DNA of 64,000 nucleotides from Thauera sp. JM12B12 (GTDB lineage Bacteria; Pseudomonadota; Gammaproteobacteria; Burkholderiales; Rhodocyclaceae): the NCBI RefSeq assembly GCF_039614725.1, contig NZ_CP154859.1:310001-374000 (forward strand), read 5' to 3'. A program made the position numbers and the translations under genes. Shown here piece after piece: positions 33,664 to 47,992 of the stretch. Each line of letters starts with the position of its first letter. Positions within the stretch are counted from its first letter, which is position 1. The notes under the pieces are model-generated. The model was not told where the DNA came from and searched no databases. It was given only the letters and a program-made list of their open reading frames with translations.

Positions 33664-36600
33664 CTACTCTGCCGTCGCCAGCAGGCTCGCGTTGCCCCCC
33701 GCCGCGGTGGTGTCGATGCACAGATGGCGCTCCACCACATAGCGTTCCGGCGCGATGGCCTGGGTCTCGAGCGGCACGATGGCGCCGTCGCGCCCGGCCA
33801 GCGCAACGCGTAGCCCTCGGGTCCAGTCGCTGGCGCCCGCTGCGGCCACCGCCGCGATCCCCTTGAGCGCGCCCAGCGTCTCGGCCGCGACGGTGCCGTC
33901 GAGCGCGGCGACGGGCGCCCCGGCATCGATCAGCGGCTTCGCGGCCTGCTTCGCGTCGGGGGCGACGAGCACCGCGGCACAGCCCGCACCGAGCGCCTGC
34001 ACCGCCTGGGCGACGGCGATCTCGGCCGTCGGGCCGAGGCAGAGCACCGTGCCCTTCGCATACAGCGACAGGCGGTTGCTCTCGCCGGTCGGCCCGGGGA
34101 GCGTCTGCGGCGTCATGTCCAGGGCCGCGGTCTCGTTGAGCGCCTTGCGGATCAGACCGCTCCTGCCGCTCAGCGCCTTGCGCAGCAGCGCGATGCGATC
34201 GTGTCGCGCCGCCCAGTTGCCTGCATTCAGCCCGTCGAGGGCCGGCTGGAGTTCGCCGACCGGCACGGCCCGGCCCTTCGGCGCGTCGTGCTGCTCCACG
34301 GCGGCGGTGCGGCGGAAGCGGGAGACGTAGTGCGGGCCGCCGGCCTTGGGCCCGGTGCCCGAGAGGCCCTCGCCGCCGAAGGGCTGGGAGCCGACGATGG
34401 CGCCGATCTGGCTGCGATTGACGTAGACGTTGCCGACGCGGAGACGCTCGACGATCTGCTGCACGCGGTCGTCGATCCGCGTATGCAGCCCGAAGGTCAG
34501 CCCGTAGCCCCGGGCGTTGATCGCGTCGACCACCTTGTCGAGGTCTCGTGCCTTGAAGGTCGCCACGTGCAGGACCGGGCCGAAGATCTCGCGCTCGAGG
34601 TCCTCGATGCCCCCCACCTCGATCACCGCCGGGCTGACGAAGGTGCCGACCTCGGGCGCGGGCAGCTTCTTCAGCACCTTGCCGGCCTTCTCGTGTGCGG
34701 CCACATAGGCGCTGATCTCGTCGCGGGCGTCGGCGTCGATCACCGGCGACACGTCGGTGTCGGTGTTCCACGGATCGCCGATGGTGAGCGCGTCCATGGC
34801 GCCGTGGAGCATGTCGAGCAGCCGCTCGCGCGCCTCTTCCTGGACGTACAGCATCCTGAGCGCCGAACAGCGCTGGCCGGCCGACTGGAAGGACGAGATG
34901 AGGATGTCGCGCACCGCCTGCTCGGTCAGCGCCGTGGAGTCCACGATCATCGAATTCAGGCCGCCGGTCTCGGCGATCAGCACCGCGTCCGGCCCCGCGT
35001 TCTGCGCCAGGGCGGTGTGGATGATCTGCGCCACCGGGGTCGAGCCGGTGAAGCACACGCCGGCGATGCGCGGATCGCTGGTCAGCGGCCCGCCCACCGT
35101 CGGCCCGTCGCCGGGCAGCAGCTGCAGTGCGGCCTCCGGCAGCCCGGCCTCGCGCATCAGCGCGACGGCACGGGCGGCGATCAGCGGGGTCTGCTCGGCG
35201 GGCTTGGCGAGCACCGCGTTACCGGCCACCAGCGCGGCGGCGATCTGGCCGGTGGTGATCGCCAGCGGGAAGTTCCACGGGCTGATGCAGACGAAGATGC
35301 CGCGGGCGCTGCCGGGCTCTTCCGCTTCCAGCCGCTCGCCCTCATTCGCGTAGTAGCGCAGGAAGTCCACCGCCTCGCGCACCTCGGCGATGCTGTCGGA
35401 CAGCATCTTGCCGGCCTCGCGGGCGGTGATCGCGGTCAGCTCGGCGACATGTTCCTCGTAGAGATCGGCGGTGCGGCGCAACACCGCCGCCCGTTCGGCC
35501 ACCGGCCGCGCCGACCACGCGCGGAAGCCTTCCTCGGCGGCGTCGAGGGCGGCCGCCACCTCGTCGGGCGTCGCCTCGTGCACCTTGCCGACCACGCGCG
35601 CAGGGTCGGCCGGAGACACGACATCGCGCGCCGGTCCTCGCGGCGCCGGGCTGCCCGCCAGCATCGGGGCGGCCGTCCAGGTCGTGTCGGCGAAGGCCTC
35701 GCGCGCCTTCAAGAGCGGCAGGATCGAGGCCGGTTCGTTGATGCGGTAGCCGCGGGAGTTCCTGCGCTCGGGCGCGAACAGCGCGCCGGGCGGACGGATC
35801 GAGGGGTTGGCGATGGCATCGCCCAGGCGCTGCAGCTCGGTGACCGGGTCGCGCGCGATCTCGCTGGGGGCGATCGCGGTGTCCACCACCTGGTTCACGA
35901 ACGAGGAGTTCGCCCCGTTCTCGAGCAGACGGCGGACCAGATAGGCCAGCAGGTCACGGTGCGCGCCGACCGGCGCGTAGATCCGGCAATGCGTCCCCTC
36001 CGACTGGCTGACGATGTGATGCAGCGACTCGCCCATGCCGTGCAGGCGCTGGAACTCGAAGCTGTCCTTGTCCGCACCGGCCATGGCCAGCACGGCGGCG
36101 CAGGTGTGGGCGTTGTGGGTCGCGAACTGCGGATAGATGCGGTCGCGGCGATCGAGCAGCATCTGCGCGCAGGCCATGTAGCTGACATCGGTGTTCACCT
36201 TGCGGGTGAAGACCGGGAAGGTCTCGACGCCCAGTTCCTGCGCCAGCTTGATCTCGCTGTCCCAGTAGGCGCCCTTCACCAGCCGCACCATGATCCTGCG
36301 GTCGAGCCGCTCGGCAAGGGCGTGGAGCGCCTCGATCACCGGCGCCGCTCGCCGCCCGTAGGCCTGCACGACGACCCCGAATCCGTTCCAGCCGGCCAGG
36401 CCGGGGTCGGACAGCAGCGCCTCGATCACGTCGAGCGACAGATCCAGCCGGTCCTGCTCCTCGGCGTCGATGTTGAAGCCGATGTTGGCCTTGGCGGCCC
36501 GTTTCGCCAGGTCCAGCGCGCGCGGCACCAGCTCGGCGATGACCTGGTCGCGGTGGGTGGATTCGTAGCGCGGATGCAGCGCCGAGAGCTTTACCGAGAT

Positions 36601-37329
36601 GCCGGGGCTGGATCGCACGTCGCCCTTGGCCTGGCCGGCGATCGCGCTGATCGCGCGGGCGTAGGCGGCGTGATAGCGGACGGCGTCCTCGTCGGTCCGC
36701 GCCGCCTCGCCCAGCATGTCGTAGGAATAGGTGTAGCCCTGCTTCTCGAGCTCGCGCGCGTTCTTCAGGCCCTCCTCGATGGTCTGGCCGAGCACGAACT
36801 GGCGTCCGAGGATCTTCATCGACTGGCCGACCGCGCTGCGCACCAGGGGCTCGCCCATGCGCCGCACCAGGCCGCGCAGTGCGCGCACCGGCCCCTTGGG
36901 GTCGTCGTCGAGGACCTTGCCGGTCAGCATCAGCGCCCAGGTCGAGGCGTTCACCAGCGACGACGAGGACCTGCCGAGGTGCGCGCCCCAGTCGGAGGGC
37001 TCGATCTTGTCGTGGATGAGGTCGTCGATGGTTTCCGCATCGGGGACCCGCAGCAGCGCTTCCGCCAGGCACATGAGCCCGACGCCCTCGGCGGTGGAGA
37101 GTCCGTACTCGGCCAGGAACGCCTCCATCATCGACGGCGAGGTTTCCTGGCGCACACGCTCCACGTAGCGGGCGCCGGCGTCGGACACCTTGCGGCGCTC
37201 GTCCGCCGACAGCCGGATACGGTCGAGCAGCCCGTGCAACACGCTCGCCTCGTCGGCGAAATAGTCGTCGCGGATGCGCGCGCGCGGCCCGCTGATCTCA
37301 TGCTGGGGAGTTTGATTCGCCTCGTTCAT
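33664..37329 (-). CDS. putA: Bifunctional proline dehydrogenase / glutamate semialdehyde dehydrogenase
   Basis: A 1,221-residue PutA, which oxidises proline to glutamate in two steps. An N-terminal helical arm and FAD-binding proline dehydrogenase barrel (about 60-500; HPRYESTHRDQV, RLVKGAYWDSEIKLAQELG) are followed by an aldehyde dehydrogenase domain (about 540-1000) with catalytic Cys821 in SAGQRCSALRML, and a C-terminal region. It lacks the ribbon-helix-helix DNA-binding domain of E. coli PutA, so it should not be an autorepressor. Start 37329 follows a GGAGAG site. The putP stop lies 57 bp upstream of this start, so putP-putA form an operon. Confidence 0.95.
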   Translation of the reverse strand: MNEANQTPQHEISGPRARIRDDYFADEASVLHGLLDRIRLSADERRKVSDAGARYVERVRQETSPSMMEAFLAEYGLSTAEGVGLMCLAEALLRVPDAETIDDLIHDKIEPSDWGAHLGRSSSSLVNASTWALMLTGKVLDDDPKGPVRALRGLVRRMGEPLVRSAVGQSMKILGRQFVLGQTIEEGLKNARELEKQGYTYSYDMLGEAARTDEDAVRYHAAYARAISAIAGQAKGDVRSSPGISVKLSALHPRYESTHRDQVIAELVPRALDLAKRAAKANIGFNIDAEEQDRLDLSLDVIEALLSDPGLAGWNGFGVVVQAYGRRAAPVIEALHALAERLDRRIMVRLVKGAYWDSEIKLAQELGVETFPVFTRKVNTDVSYMACAQMLLDRRDRIYPQFATHNAHTCAAVLAMAGADKDSFEFQRLHGMGESLHHIVSQSEGTHCRIYAPVGAHRDLLAYLVRRLLENGANSSFVNQVVDTAIAPSEIARDPVTELQRLGDAIANPSIRPPGALFAPERRNSRGYRINEPASILPLLKAREAFADTTWTAAPMLAGSPAPRGPARDVVSPADPARVVGKVHEATPDEVAAALDAAEEGFRAWSARPVAERAAVLRRTADLYEEHVAELTAITAREAGKMLSDSIAEVREAVDFLRYYANEGERLEAEEPGSARGIFVCISPWNFPLAITTGQIAAALVAGNAVLAKPAEQTPLIAARAVALMREAGLPEAALQLLPGDGPTVGGPLTSDPRIAGVCFTGSTPVAQIIHTALAQNAGPDAVLIAETGGLNSMIVDSTALTEQAVRDILISSFQSAGQRCSALRMLYVQEEARERLLDMLHGAMDALTIGDPWNTDTDVSPVIDADARDEISAYVAAHEKAGKVLKKLPAPEVGTFVSPAVIEVGGIEDLEREIFGPVLHVATFKARDLDKVVDAINARGYGLTFGLHTRIDDRVQQIVERLRVGNVYVNRSQIGAIVGSQPFGGEGLSGTGPKAGGPHYVSRFRRTAAVEQHDAPKGRAVPVGELQPALDGLNAGNWAARHDRIALLRKALSGRSGLIRKALNETAALDMTPQTLPGPTGESNRLSLYAKGTVLCLGPTAEIAVAQAVQALGAGCAAVLVAPDAKQAAKPLIDAGAPVAALDGTVAAETLGALKGIAAVAAAGASDWTRGLRVALAGRDGAIVPLETQAIAPERYVVERHLCIDTTAAGGNASLLATAE

Positions 37330-37385
37330 GCTCAGTCTCTCCTCGCTGGCCGACACAAGGGGGGGACGCGTCACGCGTCCTCCGA

Positions 37386-38876
37386 TCAGCGATCGATGTG
37401 CTGATATTCGCCCGCATCGGCGGTCACGCTGCTCACCACCACGATCGCGATGAACGAAGCGATGAAGCCCGGAATGATTTCGTACACACCGGGGCCACCC
37501 ATGAACGCGCCGCTCCAGCCCAGCGAAATCCAGATCATGACCGTGGCGGCCCCCACGAGCATGCCGGCGATGGCGCCCGCGCCGTTGGTGCGCGGCCACA
37601 TCAGCGACAGGATGATCAGCGGCCCGAACGCCGCGCCGAAGCCCGCCCACGCGTTGCCGACCAGTGCCAGCACCTGGGAGTTCGGATCAGATGCGATGAC
37701 GGCTGCAACCAGGCCGACCAGCACGACACAGATCCGGCCGATGCGCACGCGCTCGGCGTCCGTCGCGTTCTTGCGCAGGAACAGGCGATAGAAGTCCTCG
37801 GTGAGCGACGACGAGGAGACCAGGAGCTGGCTCGAAACGGTGCTCATGATCGCCGCGAGCAGGGCCGCGTACAGGAAACCGGTGATCAGCGGATGGAACA
37901 GCAGATTGGCCAGGATGATGAAGATCGTCTCCGGATCCTGCACATCCAGTCCGTTGCGGATCGCATAGGCGCGGCCGAAGATGCCCAGCGAGATCGCGCC
38001 GATCAGCGAGACGATCATCCAGCTCATGCCGATGTTGCGGGCGATCGGGACGTCCTTCAGGCTCCGGATCGCCATGAAGCGCACGATGATGTGCGGCTGG
38101 CCGAAATAGCCCAGCCCCCAGGTGACCGCGGACAACCAGCCGATGAAGGTCAGCCCCTCGGTCCACGAGAGCAGCGTGGGATCGACCTCGCTCAGGGTCC
38201 GTGAGGCCTGGGAGAAACCGCCGCCCCCTTCGCCGAAGAGCACCACCGCGGGCATGATGATCAGCGCCAGCATCATGATGCAGCCCTGCACGAAGTCCGT
38301 CATGCTCACCGCCAGGAAGCCGCCGACAACGGTATAGGCCAGCACCACACCGAGGGTGATCACGATGCCCACGGCGTAGTCGCTCAGGCCGCCGAAGTTG
38401 AAGATTCCGGAAAACGCGGTCTCGAACAGCTTGCCGCCGGCAACCAGGCCTGACGCCGTATAGACCGCGAAGAAGACGACGATGACGATCGCCGATATCG
38501 GCCTGATCGACATTGCCCGCGTCGGGAAACGGTTTGCGAGGAACTCGGGAATGGTGATCGCATTGCCGTAATGCACCGTCTGTTCGCGAAGGCGTGGTGC
38601 GACCAGCAGCCAGTTGAAGAACGCGCCCACGACAAGACCGATGCCGATCCACGCCGAGCCCAGGCCGGATACGAAAAGCGCCCCGGGCAAGCCCAGCAGC
38701 AACCAGCCACTCATGTCCGACGCGCCCGCCGACAGCGCCGCCACCTGCGGGCTGAGGCTTCGGCCAGCAAGCATGTAGTCCTCGGACGAAGACGTGGATT
38801 TGCGCATCGCGTAAAGGCCGATGGCGATCATGAGCGCAAAGTATGCGAGGAGACTGATCCAGACACCGATAGCCAT
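37386..38876 (-). CDS. putP: Sodium/proline symporter
   Basis: A 496-residue sodium:solute symporter family protein with about 13 membrane helices. PutP signatures: SSEDYMLAGRSLSPQVAALS, GASDMSGWLLLGLPGALF, GNAITIPEFLANRF, and the helix with MSTVSSQLLVSSSSL containing the sodium-site serines. It imports proline for PutA, with which it is cotranscribed (57-bp gap). Upstream is a 424-bp region before recB. Confidence 0.95.
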   Translation of the reverse strand: MAIGVWISLLAYFALMIAIGLYAMRKSTSSSEDYMLAGRSLSPQVAALSAGASDMSGWLLLGLPGALFVSGLGSAWIGIGLVVGAFFNWLLVAPRLREQTVHYGNAITIPEFLANRFPTRAMSIRPISAIVIVVFFAVYTASGLVAGGKLFETAFSGIFNFGGLSDYAVGIVITLGVVLAYTVVGGFLAVSMTDFVQGCIMMLALIIMPAVVLFGEGGGGFSQASRTLSEVDPTLLSWTEGLTFIGWLSAVTWGLGYFGQPHIIVRFMAIRSLKDVPIARNIGMSWMIVSLIGAISLGIFGRAYAIRNGLDVQDPETIFIILANLLFHPLITGFLYAALLAAIMSTVSSQLLVSSSSLTEDFYRLFLRKNATDAERVRIGRICVVLVGLVAAVIASDPNSQVLALVGNAWAGFGAAFGPLIILSLMWPRTNGAGAIAGMLVGAATVMIWISLGWSGAFMGGPGVYEIIPGFIASFIAIVVVSSVTADAGEYQHIDR

Positions 38877-39300
38877 AAGAATTCTCCTGTCTTCGGGGCG
38901 GAATTACCTCGGAAAGGTTTTTTGAATCATGTTTGCAGGATAGTAAATGCGCCTGCAAGCTCAAGAAAAACGGGGAATTCAGTATCTGCACCCGAAGTCT
39001 CGGCGCATGCGAATGGCGTTTTAATGCCACGCGCTTCGGGTAAGAAAAATTGCGGATCGCATGATCTGCAGCGTCGCAAGCGGGAAATGCGCTGCGCGAT
39101 TCGAAGACGGTCTCTGATGCCTTCAGCTTGTTCGTCAACATCCGTCGCAGATCGTTCTCTTCGGTTGTCGATCGATCCACCGGGCGCATGCCGCGCCGCC
39201 CGCCCTGGTGGGGACGTCCGCCGCGAATCCCGAGGGTGTTCGCGTGCTGCGGCCCGCCCGGGCTGGCGACCCTCGCGCCCGACCGCTACCATCCCCGCCC
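38877..39300. other. Intergenic region between putP and recB
   Basis: No convincing gene. The first ~250 bp are distinctly less GC-rich than the surroundings (AAAGGTTTTTTGAATC, AAGAAAAACGGGG, GTAAGAAAAATTGCGG) and should hold the putP promoter and control sites. The part nearest recB returns to high GC and probably carries the recB promoter. No strong palindrome or riboswitch was recognised. Confidence 0.5.
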
Positions 39301-43269
<3,969 letters not shown>

Positions 43270-43279
43270 GGTCGCAGGC

Positions 43280-45316
43280 ATGAAGGATCTCGCCGAAGGC
43301 TTCGCCCGCCACCTCGTCGCCTGGGCGACGGCGCTCGACGCGCCGGCCGACGGCCTTGCCACGCTCGCCGCGGTGGGCCGGCGGCTCGCGCTCGCCAACG
43401 CCGCCGGCCATGTCTGCGTGCCGCTCGCGGCGCTGGCGGATCCGGCCGTCTCGGCGTCGGACGCCGCAGGCGACGGGCCGCCCGCGGATGAGCTGGGCAG
43501 GCCGTGGGCCGATGACATCGACCCGCTGGGGTCGGACGCACCTGACGTGCCCTCGCTCGGCGGCATCGCGTCCTCCTGGCCCATCGCCGACGAGGGCTGG
43601 AAGGCGCCCGCCGCGCCGTCCGCCGCCTGCGCGCGCCTGCGCGCGCAGCTGCTCGCCAGCGGCGTGGCGGTGGCGGCCGCGCAGGCGTGCGCAGGCCGTT
43701 CGGCGCATCCGCTCGTGGTCGACGACGGCGACCGCCTCTACCTGCGCCGCAGCTTCGACCAGGAACGCGCGCTGGCGCAGGCGCTGGTCGCACGCGCCGC
43801 CGGCAGCGCATCCGCGCTGGAGGCGGCGGCCGGTCCGGCAGGGTCGCAGCGCGGCGACGCCACCGCGACCCTGCTCGACACCCTGTTCCCGCCGCGCAGC
43901 GTCGCCGCCGCGCCCGACTGGCAGCGCATCGCCGTCATGCTCGCGCTGCGCGCCCGGCTCACGGTGATCAGCGGCGGGCCCGGCACCGGCAAGACCACCA
44001 CCGTGGCCGCGCTGCTCGCCTGCCTGCTGGCGGAGCGCCAGGCGCTGCGTATCGCGCTCGCCGCACCCACCGGCAAGGCCGCCGCGCGCATGCTCGAGGC
44101 CCTGCGCCAGCGCGCGCAGACGCTCCCCGAGGCGCTCGCCGCACGCCTTCCCGACGAGGCGTTCACCGTGCATCGCCTGCTCGGCGTCACCCCCGAGGCG
44201 GGACGCTTCCGGCATCACGCCGGCAACCCGCTCGCGCTCGACGTGCTGGTGGTGGACGAGGCCTCGATGCTCGACCTCGCGCTCGCCGCGCGCCTGCTCG
44301 ACGCCCTGCCGCCCGGGGCGCGGCTGGTGCTGCTGGGCGACAAGGACCAGCTCGCCGCGGTCGAGGCCGGCGCGGTGTTCGCCGAGCTGTCGGCCGAGCG
44401 CGTGTTCAGCGCGCCGGTGTGCGCCCGGCTGGGGCTGGGCAGCGCGTCCGTGGATGTCGTGTCCGCCGCAGCGGCTTCCCCGGGCGTGCTGGCGGACTGC
44501 GTGGTCTGGCTTACCGAGAGCCACCGCTTCCGCGCCGACTCCGGCATCGGCCGGCTGGCGGCGGAGGTGCGCGAAGGGCAGGGCGCGCGCGCGCTGGCCT
44601 GGCTGCGTGCAGGGGAGGACGCGTCGGTGCGCTGGATCGAGGACGGCGGGGCGCGCCCCGGGCCGCAGCTGATCGCCGCCCTGGAGTCGGGCTACGCCGA
44701 CTATTTCGAATGCCTGCGCCGTGCGCCCGAGGACGTGGCGGCGGCCACGCGCGCCTTCGAGCGCTTCCGCGTGCTGGTCGCGGTGCGCGAGGGCGGGCGC
44801 GGCCTGGCGGCGCTCAACGCCCATCTCGAGAGCCGCCTGCGGGCGCGCCTCGGCCTGGCGCCGGCGCGCGGTACGGCGGCACGCTGGATGCTCGGGCGGC
44901 CGGTGATCGTGCTCGCCAACGACTATGCGCTCGGCCTCTTCAACGGCGACATCGGGCTGTGCCTGCCCGACCCCGCCGCGCAGGGCGCGCTGCGCGTGTT
45001 CTTCCCCGCCCCGGGCGGCGGATTCCGCGCGCTGCCGCCGCTGCGTCTGCCAGCGCATGACAGCGCGTTCGCGCTCACCGTGCACAAGAGCCAGGGTTCC
45101 GAGTTCGAGGAGGTTGCCTTGGTGCTGCCGCACACGCCGGCGCGGGTGCTCACCCGCGAGCTCATCTACACCGGCATCACCCGCGCGGCGCGGCGGGTCA
45201 CGTTGGCGGGCGCGGCGGAGGTCCTCGTCGCCGGCTGCGCGGCCCGCAGTGCGCGCGCCTCGGGCCTGCGCGACCGCATGCGCGAGGCGCTCCGCGAGCG
45301 GTCAGGGGTGCGCTAG
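43280..45316 (+). CDS. recD: Exodeoxyribonuclease V alpha subunit RecD
   Basis: A 678-residue superfamily 1B helicase, the 5'-3' motor of RecBCD. Walker A is SGGPGTGKTTTVAAL (about residues 231-245), Walker B VVDEASMLDLALAARLLDAL, and the C-terminal motif is FALTVHKSQGSEFEEVALVL followed by ELIYTGITRA. The N-terminal ~150 residues contain an alanine/aspartate-rich insertion. It is the second gene of recB-recD. Confidence 0.95.
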   Translation: MKDLAEGFARHLVAWATALDAPADGLATLAAVGRRLALANAAGHVCVPLAALADPAVSASDAAGDGPPADELGRPWADDIDPLGSDAPDVPSLGGIASSWPIADEGWKAPAAPSAACARLRAQLLASGVAVAAAQACAGRSAHPLVVDDGDRLYLRRSFDQERALAQALVARAAGSASALEAAAGPAGSQRGDATATLLDTLFPPRSVAAAPDWQRIAVMLALRARLTVISGGPGTGKTTTVAALLACLLAERQALRIALAAPTGKAAARMLEALRQRAQTLPEALAARLPDEAFTVHRLLGVTPEAGRFRHHAGNPLALDVLVVDEASMLDLALAARLLDALPPGARLVLLGDKDQLAAVEAGAVFAELSAERVFSAPVCARLGLGSASVDVVSAAAASPGVLADCVVWLTESHRFRADSGIGRLAAEVREGQGARALAWLRAGEDASVRWIEDGGARPGPQLIAALESGYADYFECLRRAPEDVAAATRAFERFRVLVAVREGGRGLAALNAHLESRLRARLGLAPARGTAARWMLGRPVIVLANDYALGLFNGDIGLCLPDPAAQGALRVFFPAPGGGFRALPPLRLPAHDSAFALTVHKSQGSEFEEVALVLPHTPARVLTRELIYTGITRAARRVTLAGAAEVLVAGCAARSARASGLRDRMREALRERSGVR

Positions 45317-45451
45317 CGGCGCTCAGCCGCGCGCGGGCGGGGATGCGCTTTCGCGCCGCGATCCGGCCTGCCTGCCGACGATGCCAGCCGCGCCGGAATC
45401 CGCTACCCTGCGCGCTGTTTCCAAGCCCCGGCGCTCCGTCGCCCATCGTCC

Positions 45452-45685
45452 ATGGCCCAGCCCACGCTCAAGCAACGCAAGACCTTCGCGCTCATCCGCA
45501 TCTTCGGGGGCATGGTCGCAGCCCTCTACCTGAGTTTCGTCGTGGTCAGCAACATGATGGCCGGCATGCCCTTCGAAGGCAGCCTGGTGTTCACCGCGCT
45601 CGTCGCCCTCGCCGGCTACGGCTATGCCGCGTGGTATCTGCGCGACCTGTCGGCGGTCGCGCGCGAGGAGCGCGGCGAGCGATGA
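45452..45685 (+). CDS. Small membrane protein (77 aa)
   Basis: A 77-residue protein with two predicted transmembrane helices (about residues 13-34 and 41-62, the latter LVFTALVALAGYGYAAWYL), a basic N-terminus (LKQRKTF) and a charged C-terminus (REERGER). No family recognised. It lies 135 bp after recD and before the esterase gene in the same orientation. Confidence 0.6.
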   Translation: MAQPTLKQRKTFALIRIFGGMVAALYLSFVVVSNMMAGMPFEGSLVFTALVALAGYGYAAWYLRDLSAVAREERGER

Positions 45686-45773
45686 AGCCGGGGCGCGGGT
45701 CGCAGCGCCCGTGCGTCGCCCGTGCCTGCGTGGCGGCGCTCGCCGCACCGCAATCGCGGCCGGGGCGGGCCGG

Positions 45774-46796
45774 GTGAGCCGGCGCCCGCGCGCTGCGCCG
45801 CTCGCCCGCGCGCTGCAGCGGGCGGCGACGTCGATGACGCGCACCGCGCTGAGAGCGGGCGCCCGCGCCGCGGAGCAGGCGGTGGCGCGCACCGTCGAGG
45901 CGGTCGCGGCGGCGAGCGCGCCGCCTCCGGGCGCGGGCGACTGGCTGCCCGGACAGGCGCTCGGCCCCGCCGGCCTACGCCGCTTCTTCCTCTTCCGTCC
46001 CGCCGGCGTGCGCAACGACGAGCGCCTGCCGCTGCTGGTGATGCTGCATGGCTGCGGCCAGACCGCCGCGGCCTTCGCACGCAGCACGCGCATGAACCGC
46101 GTTGCCGCGCAGGGACGCTTCCTGGTGCTCTATCCCGAGCAGGACCGCGCCGCCAATCCGCAGGGCTGCTGGAACTGGTACGACACCCGCAGCCGCCACG
46201 CCGACGCCGAGGCGGCCACGCTGATGGCGGCCATCGACCAGGCCTGCCTGCTCTATCCGGTGGACCGTGACGCGGTGGCGCTCGCCGGGCTGTCGGCCGG
46301 GGCGAGCATGGCGGCGCTGCTGGCGGTCACCTATCCGTTACGCTTCTGCGCGCTGGCGATGCATTCCGGCGTGCCGCCGGGCAGCGCGCATTCGGCGGCC
46401 GGTGCGCTCGCCGCCATGCATGGCCGGCACCCGCCCGTGGTGGCCCTGGCCACCGGGAACCTGCCGCCCCTGCTGGTGATCCATGGCCGCGACGACGGCG
46501 TGGTGTCCCCGCGCAATGCGCACGCAGCGGCCGAGCAGTGGGCGGCCGCACTGGGCGCGGCGCAGGCTCCCCCGCGGCAGATTCAGCGCGGCACGCGGCG
46601 GCCGATGACGGTCACCGACTTCCGCCGCGGCCGGCGCCTGTGCGTGCGCCTGTGCGAGGTCGAAGCGCTCGGCCACGCCTGGAGCGGCGGCGCTGCGGGC
46701 ATGCTGTTCAGTGACGAGAAGGGGCCGGATGCGTCGCGCCTGATCGGGCGCTTCGTGGCCACGCAGGGGGCGAATGCGCGCGCCGCGAAACGCTAG
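45774..46796 (+). CDS. PHB depolymerase-family esterase
   Basis: An alpha/beta hydrolase of the LpqC/poly(3-hydroxybutyrate) depolymerase-like esterase family, about 340 residues. Visible elements: [18 protein letters not shown] (oxyanion-hole region), [15 protein letters not shown], the nucleophile elbow [13 protein letters not shown] (Ser), [12 protein letters not shown] (Asp) and ALGHAWSGG (His). A leader rich in Arg/Ala lies before the domain, with no clear signal peptide. The start is uncertain: GTG 45774 or ATG 45834. Substrate may be a polyester or acyl ester; undefined. Confidence 0.85.
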   Translation: MSRRPRAAPLARALQRAATSMTRTALRAGARAAEQAVARTVEAVAAASAPPPGAGDWLPGQALGPAGLRRFFLFRPAGVRNDERLPLLVMLHGCGQTAAAFARSTRMNRVAAQGRFLVLYPEQDRAANPQGCWNWYDTRSRHADAEAATLMAAIDQACLLYPVDRDAVALAGLSAGASMAALLAVTYPLRFCALAMHSGVPPGSAHSAAGALAAMHGRHPPVVALATGNLPPLLVIHGRDDGVVSPRNAHAAAEQWAAALGAAQAPPRQIQRGTRRPMTVTDFRRGRRLCVRLCEVEALGHAWSGGAAGMLFSDEKGPDASRLIGRFVATQGANARAAKR

Positions 46797-46848
46797 GCAT
46801 GCGGGCGCGGCGGAATTTCCAATGCAGGGTGCGGGAGGCGAGCGGGTG

Positions 46849-47973
46849 ATGGAAGCGAGGTGCGGCAAGGGAACGGACGCCGTCGGCGCGGCTGCCGCGG
46901 GCATCGAGGCGCGCTTCGAGGTCGCCTATGCGGGCTTCACGCTCGCGGTGGACCTGCAGCTGCCCGGCCGCGGCGTCACCGCGCTGTTCGGCCACTCCGG
47001 CTCGGGCAAGACCACGCTGCTGCGCTGCGTCGCCGGGCTGGAGCCGGCGGCGCGCGGCCGCCTGGTGGTCAATGACGAATGCTGGCAGGACGACGCGCGC
47101 GGCGTGCGGGTGCCCACCCACCGCCGCGCGCTCGGCTACGTGTTCCAGGAGGCGAGCCTGTTCCCCCACCTGTCGGTGCGGCGCAACCTGGAGTTCGGCC
47201 TGCGTCGCATCCCGGCGGCGGCGCGCCGGGTGCGCCTCGACCACGCGGTGACCCTGCTCGGCATCGAGGCCCTGCTCGAACGCATGCCCGACCGACTCTC
47301 CGGCGGCGAGCGCCAGCGCGTCGGCATGGCGCGTGCGCTGCTCACCAGCCCGCGCATCCTGCTCATGGACGAACCGCTCGCCGCGCTCGACCACAAGCGC
47401 AAGCAGGAGATCCTGCCCTACCTCGAGCGCCTGCACGACGAGCTCGACATCCCGGTGCTCTACGTCAGCCACGCGCCCGACGAGGTCGTGCGCCTGGCCG
47501 ACCACGTGGTCATGCTCGGCGCCGGCAAGGTGATGGCCGCCGGCGAGCTGCACGCGACCCTGGCGCGACTGGATCTGCCGACCGCCTTCACCGAGGACGC
47601 CGGCGTGGTCATCGACGGCACGGTGGCCGAGCACGACGACCACTACCAGCTCACCCGGCTCGACTTCCCCGGTGGCGCGGTGTGGGTGCAGCGCCAGCCG
47701 GCGGCGCTCGGCCGCCGCCTGCGCTTTCGCATCCACGCCCGCGACGTCAGCCTCGCCGACCACAAGGTGGAGGGCACCAGCATCGTCAACCTGATCGCGG
47801 TCACGGTGAAGGAAGTGGTCGGCGCCGATTCCCCAGCCCACGTCCTGGTCGGCCTAGACGCCGGCGGCACCGCGCTGATCGCCCGCATCACCCGGCGATC
47901 GAGCGCGCAGCTTGGGCTGCGCCCGGGGCTGCGGATGTGGGCGCAGATCAAGTCGGTGGCGCTGCTGGGGTAA
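46849..47973 (+). CDS. ModC-like molybdate ABC transporter ATPase
   Basis: A 374-residue ABC ATPase with Walker [13 protein letters not shown] (from residue 47), the Q-loop region YVFQEASLF, signature [15 protein letters not shown], Walker [13 protein letters not shown] and the H-loop [11 protein letters not shown]. The C-terminal part (about 290-370) is a TOBE/Mop-like domain ([15 protein letters not shown]), as in ModC. No modA or modB lies nearby, so it is an orphan here or serves another oxyanion importer. Start 46849 is preceded by GGGAGG. Confidence 0.85.
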   Translation: MEARCGKGTDAVGAAAAGIEARFEVAYAGFTLAVDLQLPGRGVTALFGHSGSGKTTLLRCVAGLEPAARGRLVVNDECWQDDARGVRVPTHRRALGYVFQEASLFPHLSVRRNLEFGLRRIPAAARRVRLDHAVTLLGIEALLERMPDRLSGGERQRVGMARALLTSPRILLMDEPLAALDHKRKQEILPYLERLHDELDIPVLYVSHAPDEVVRLADHVVMLGAGKVMAAGELHATLARLDLPTAFTEDAGVVIDGTVAEHDDHYQLTRLDFPGGAVWVQRQPAALGRRLRFRIHARDVSLADHKVEGTSIVNLIAVTVKEVVGADSPAHVLVGLDAGGTALIARITRRSSAQLGLRPGLRMWAQIKSVALLG

Positions 47974-47992
47974 GCGGGTCCGCGCCGTGCGC

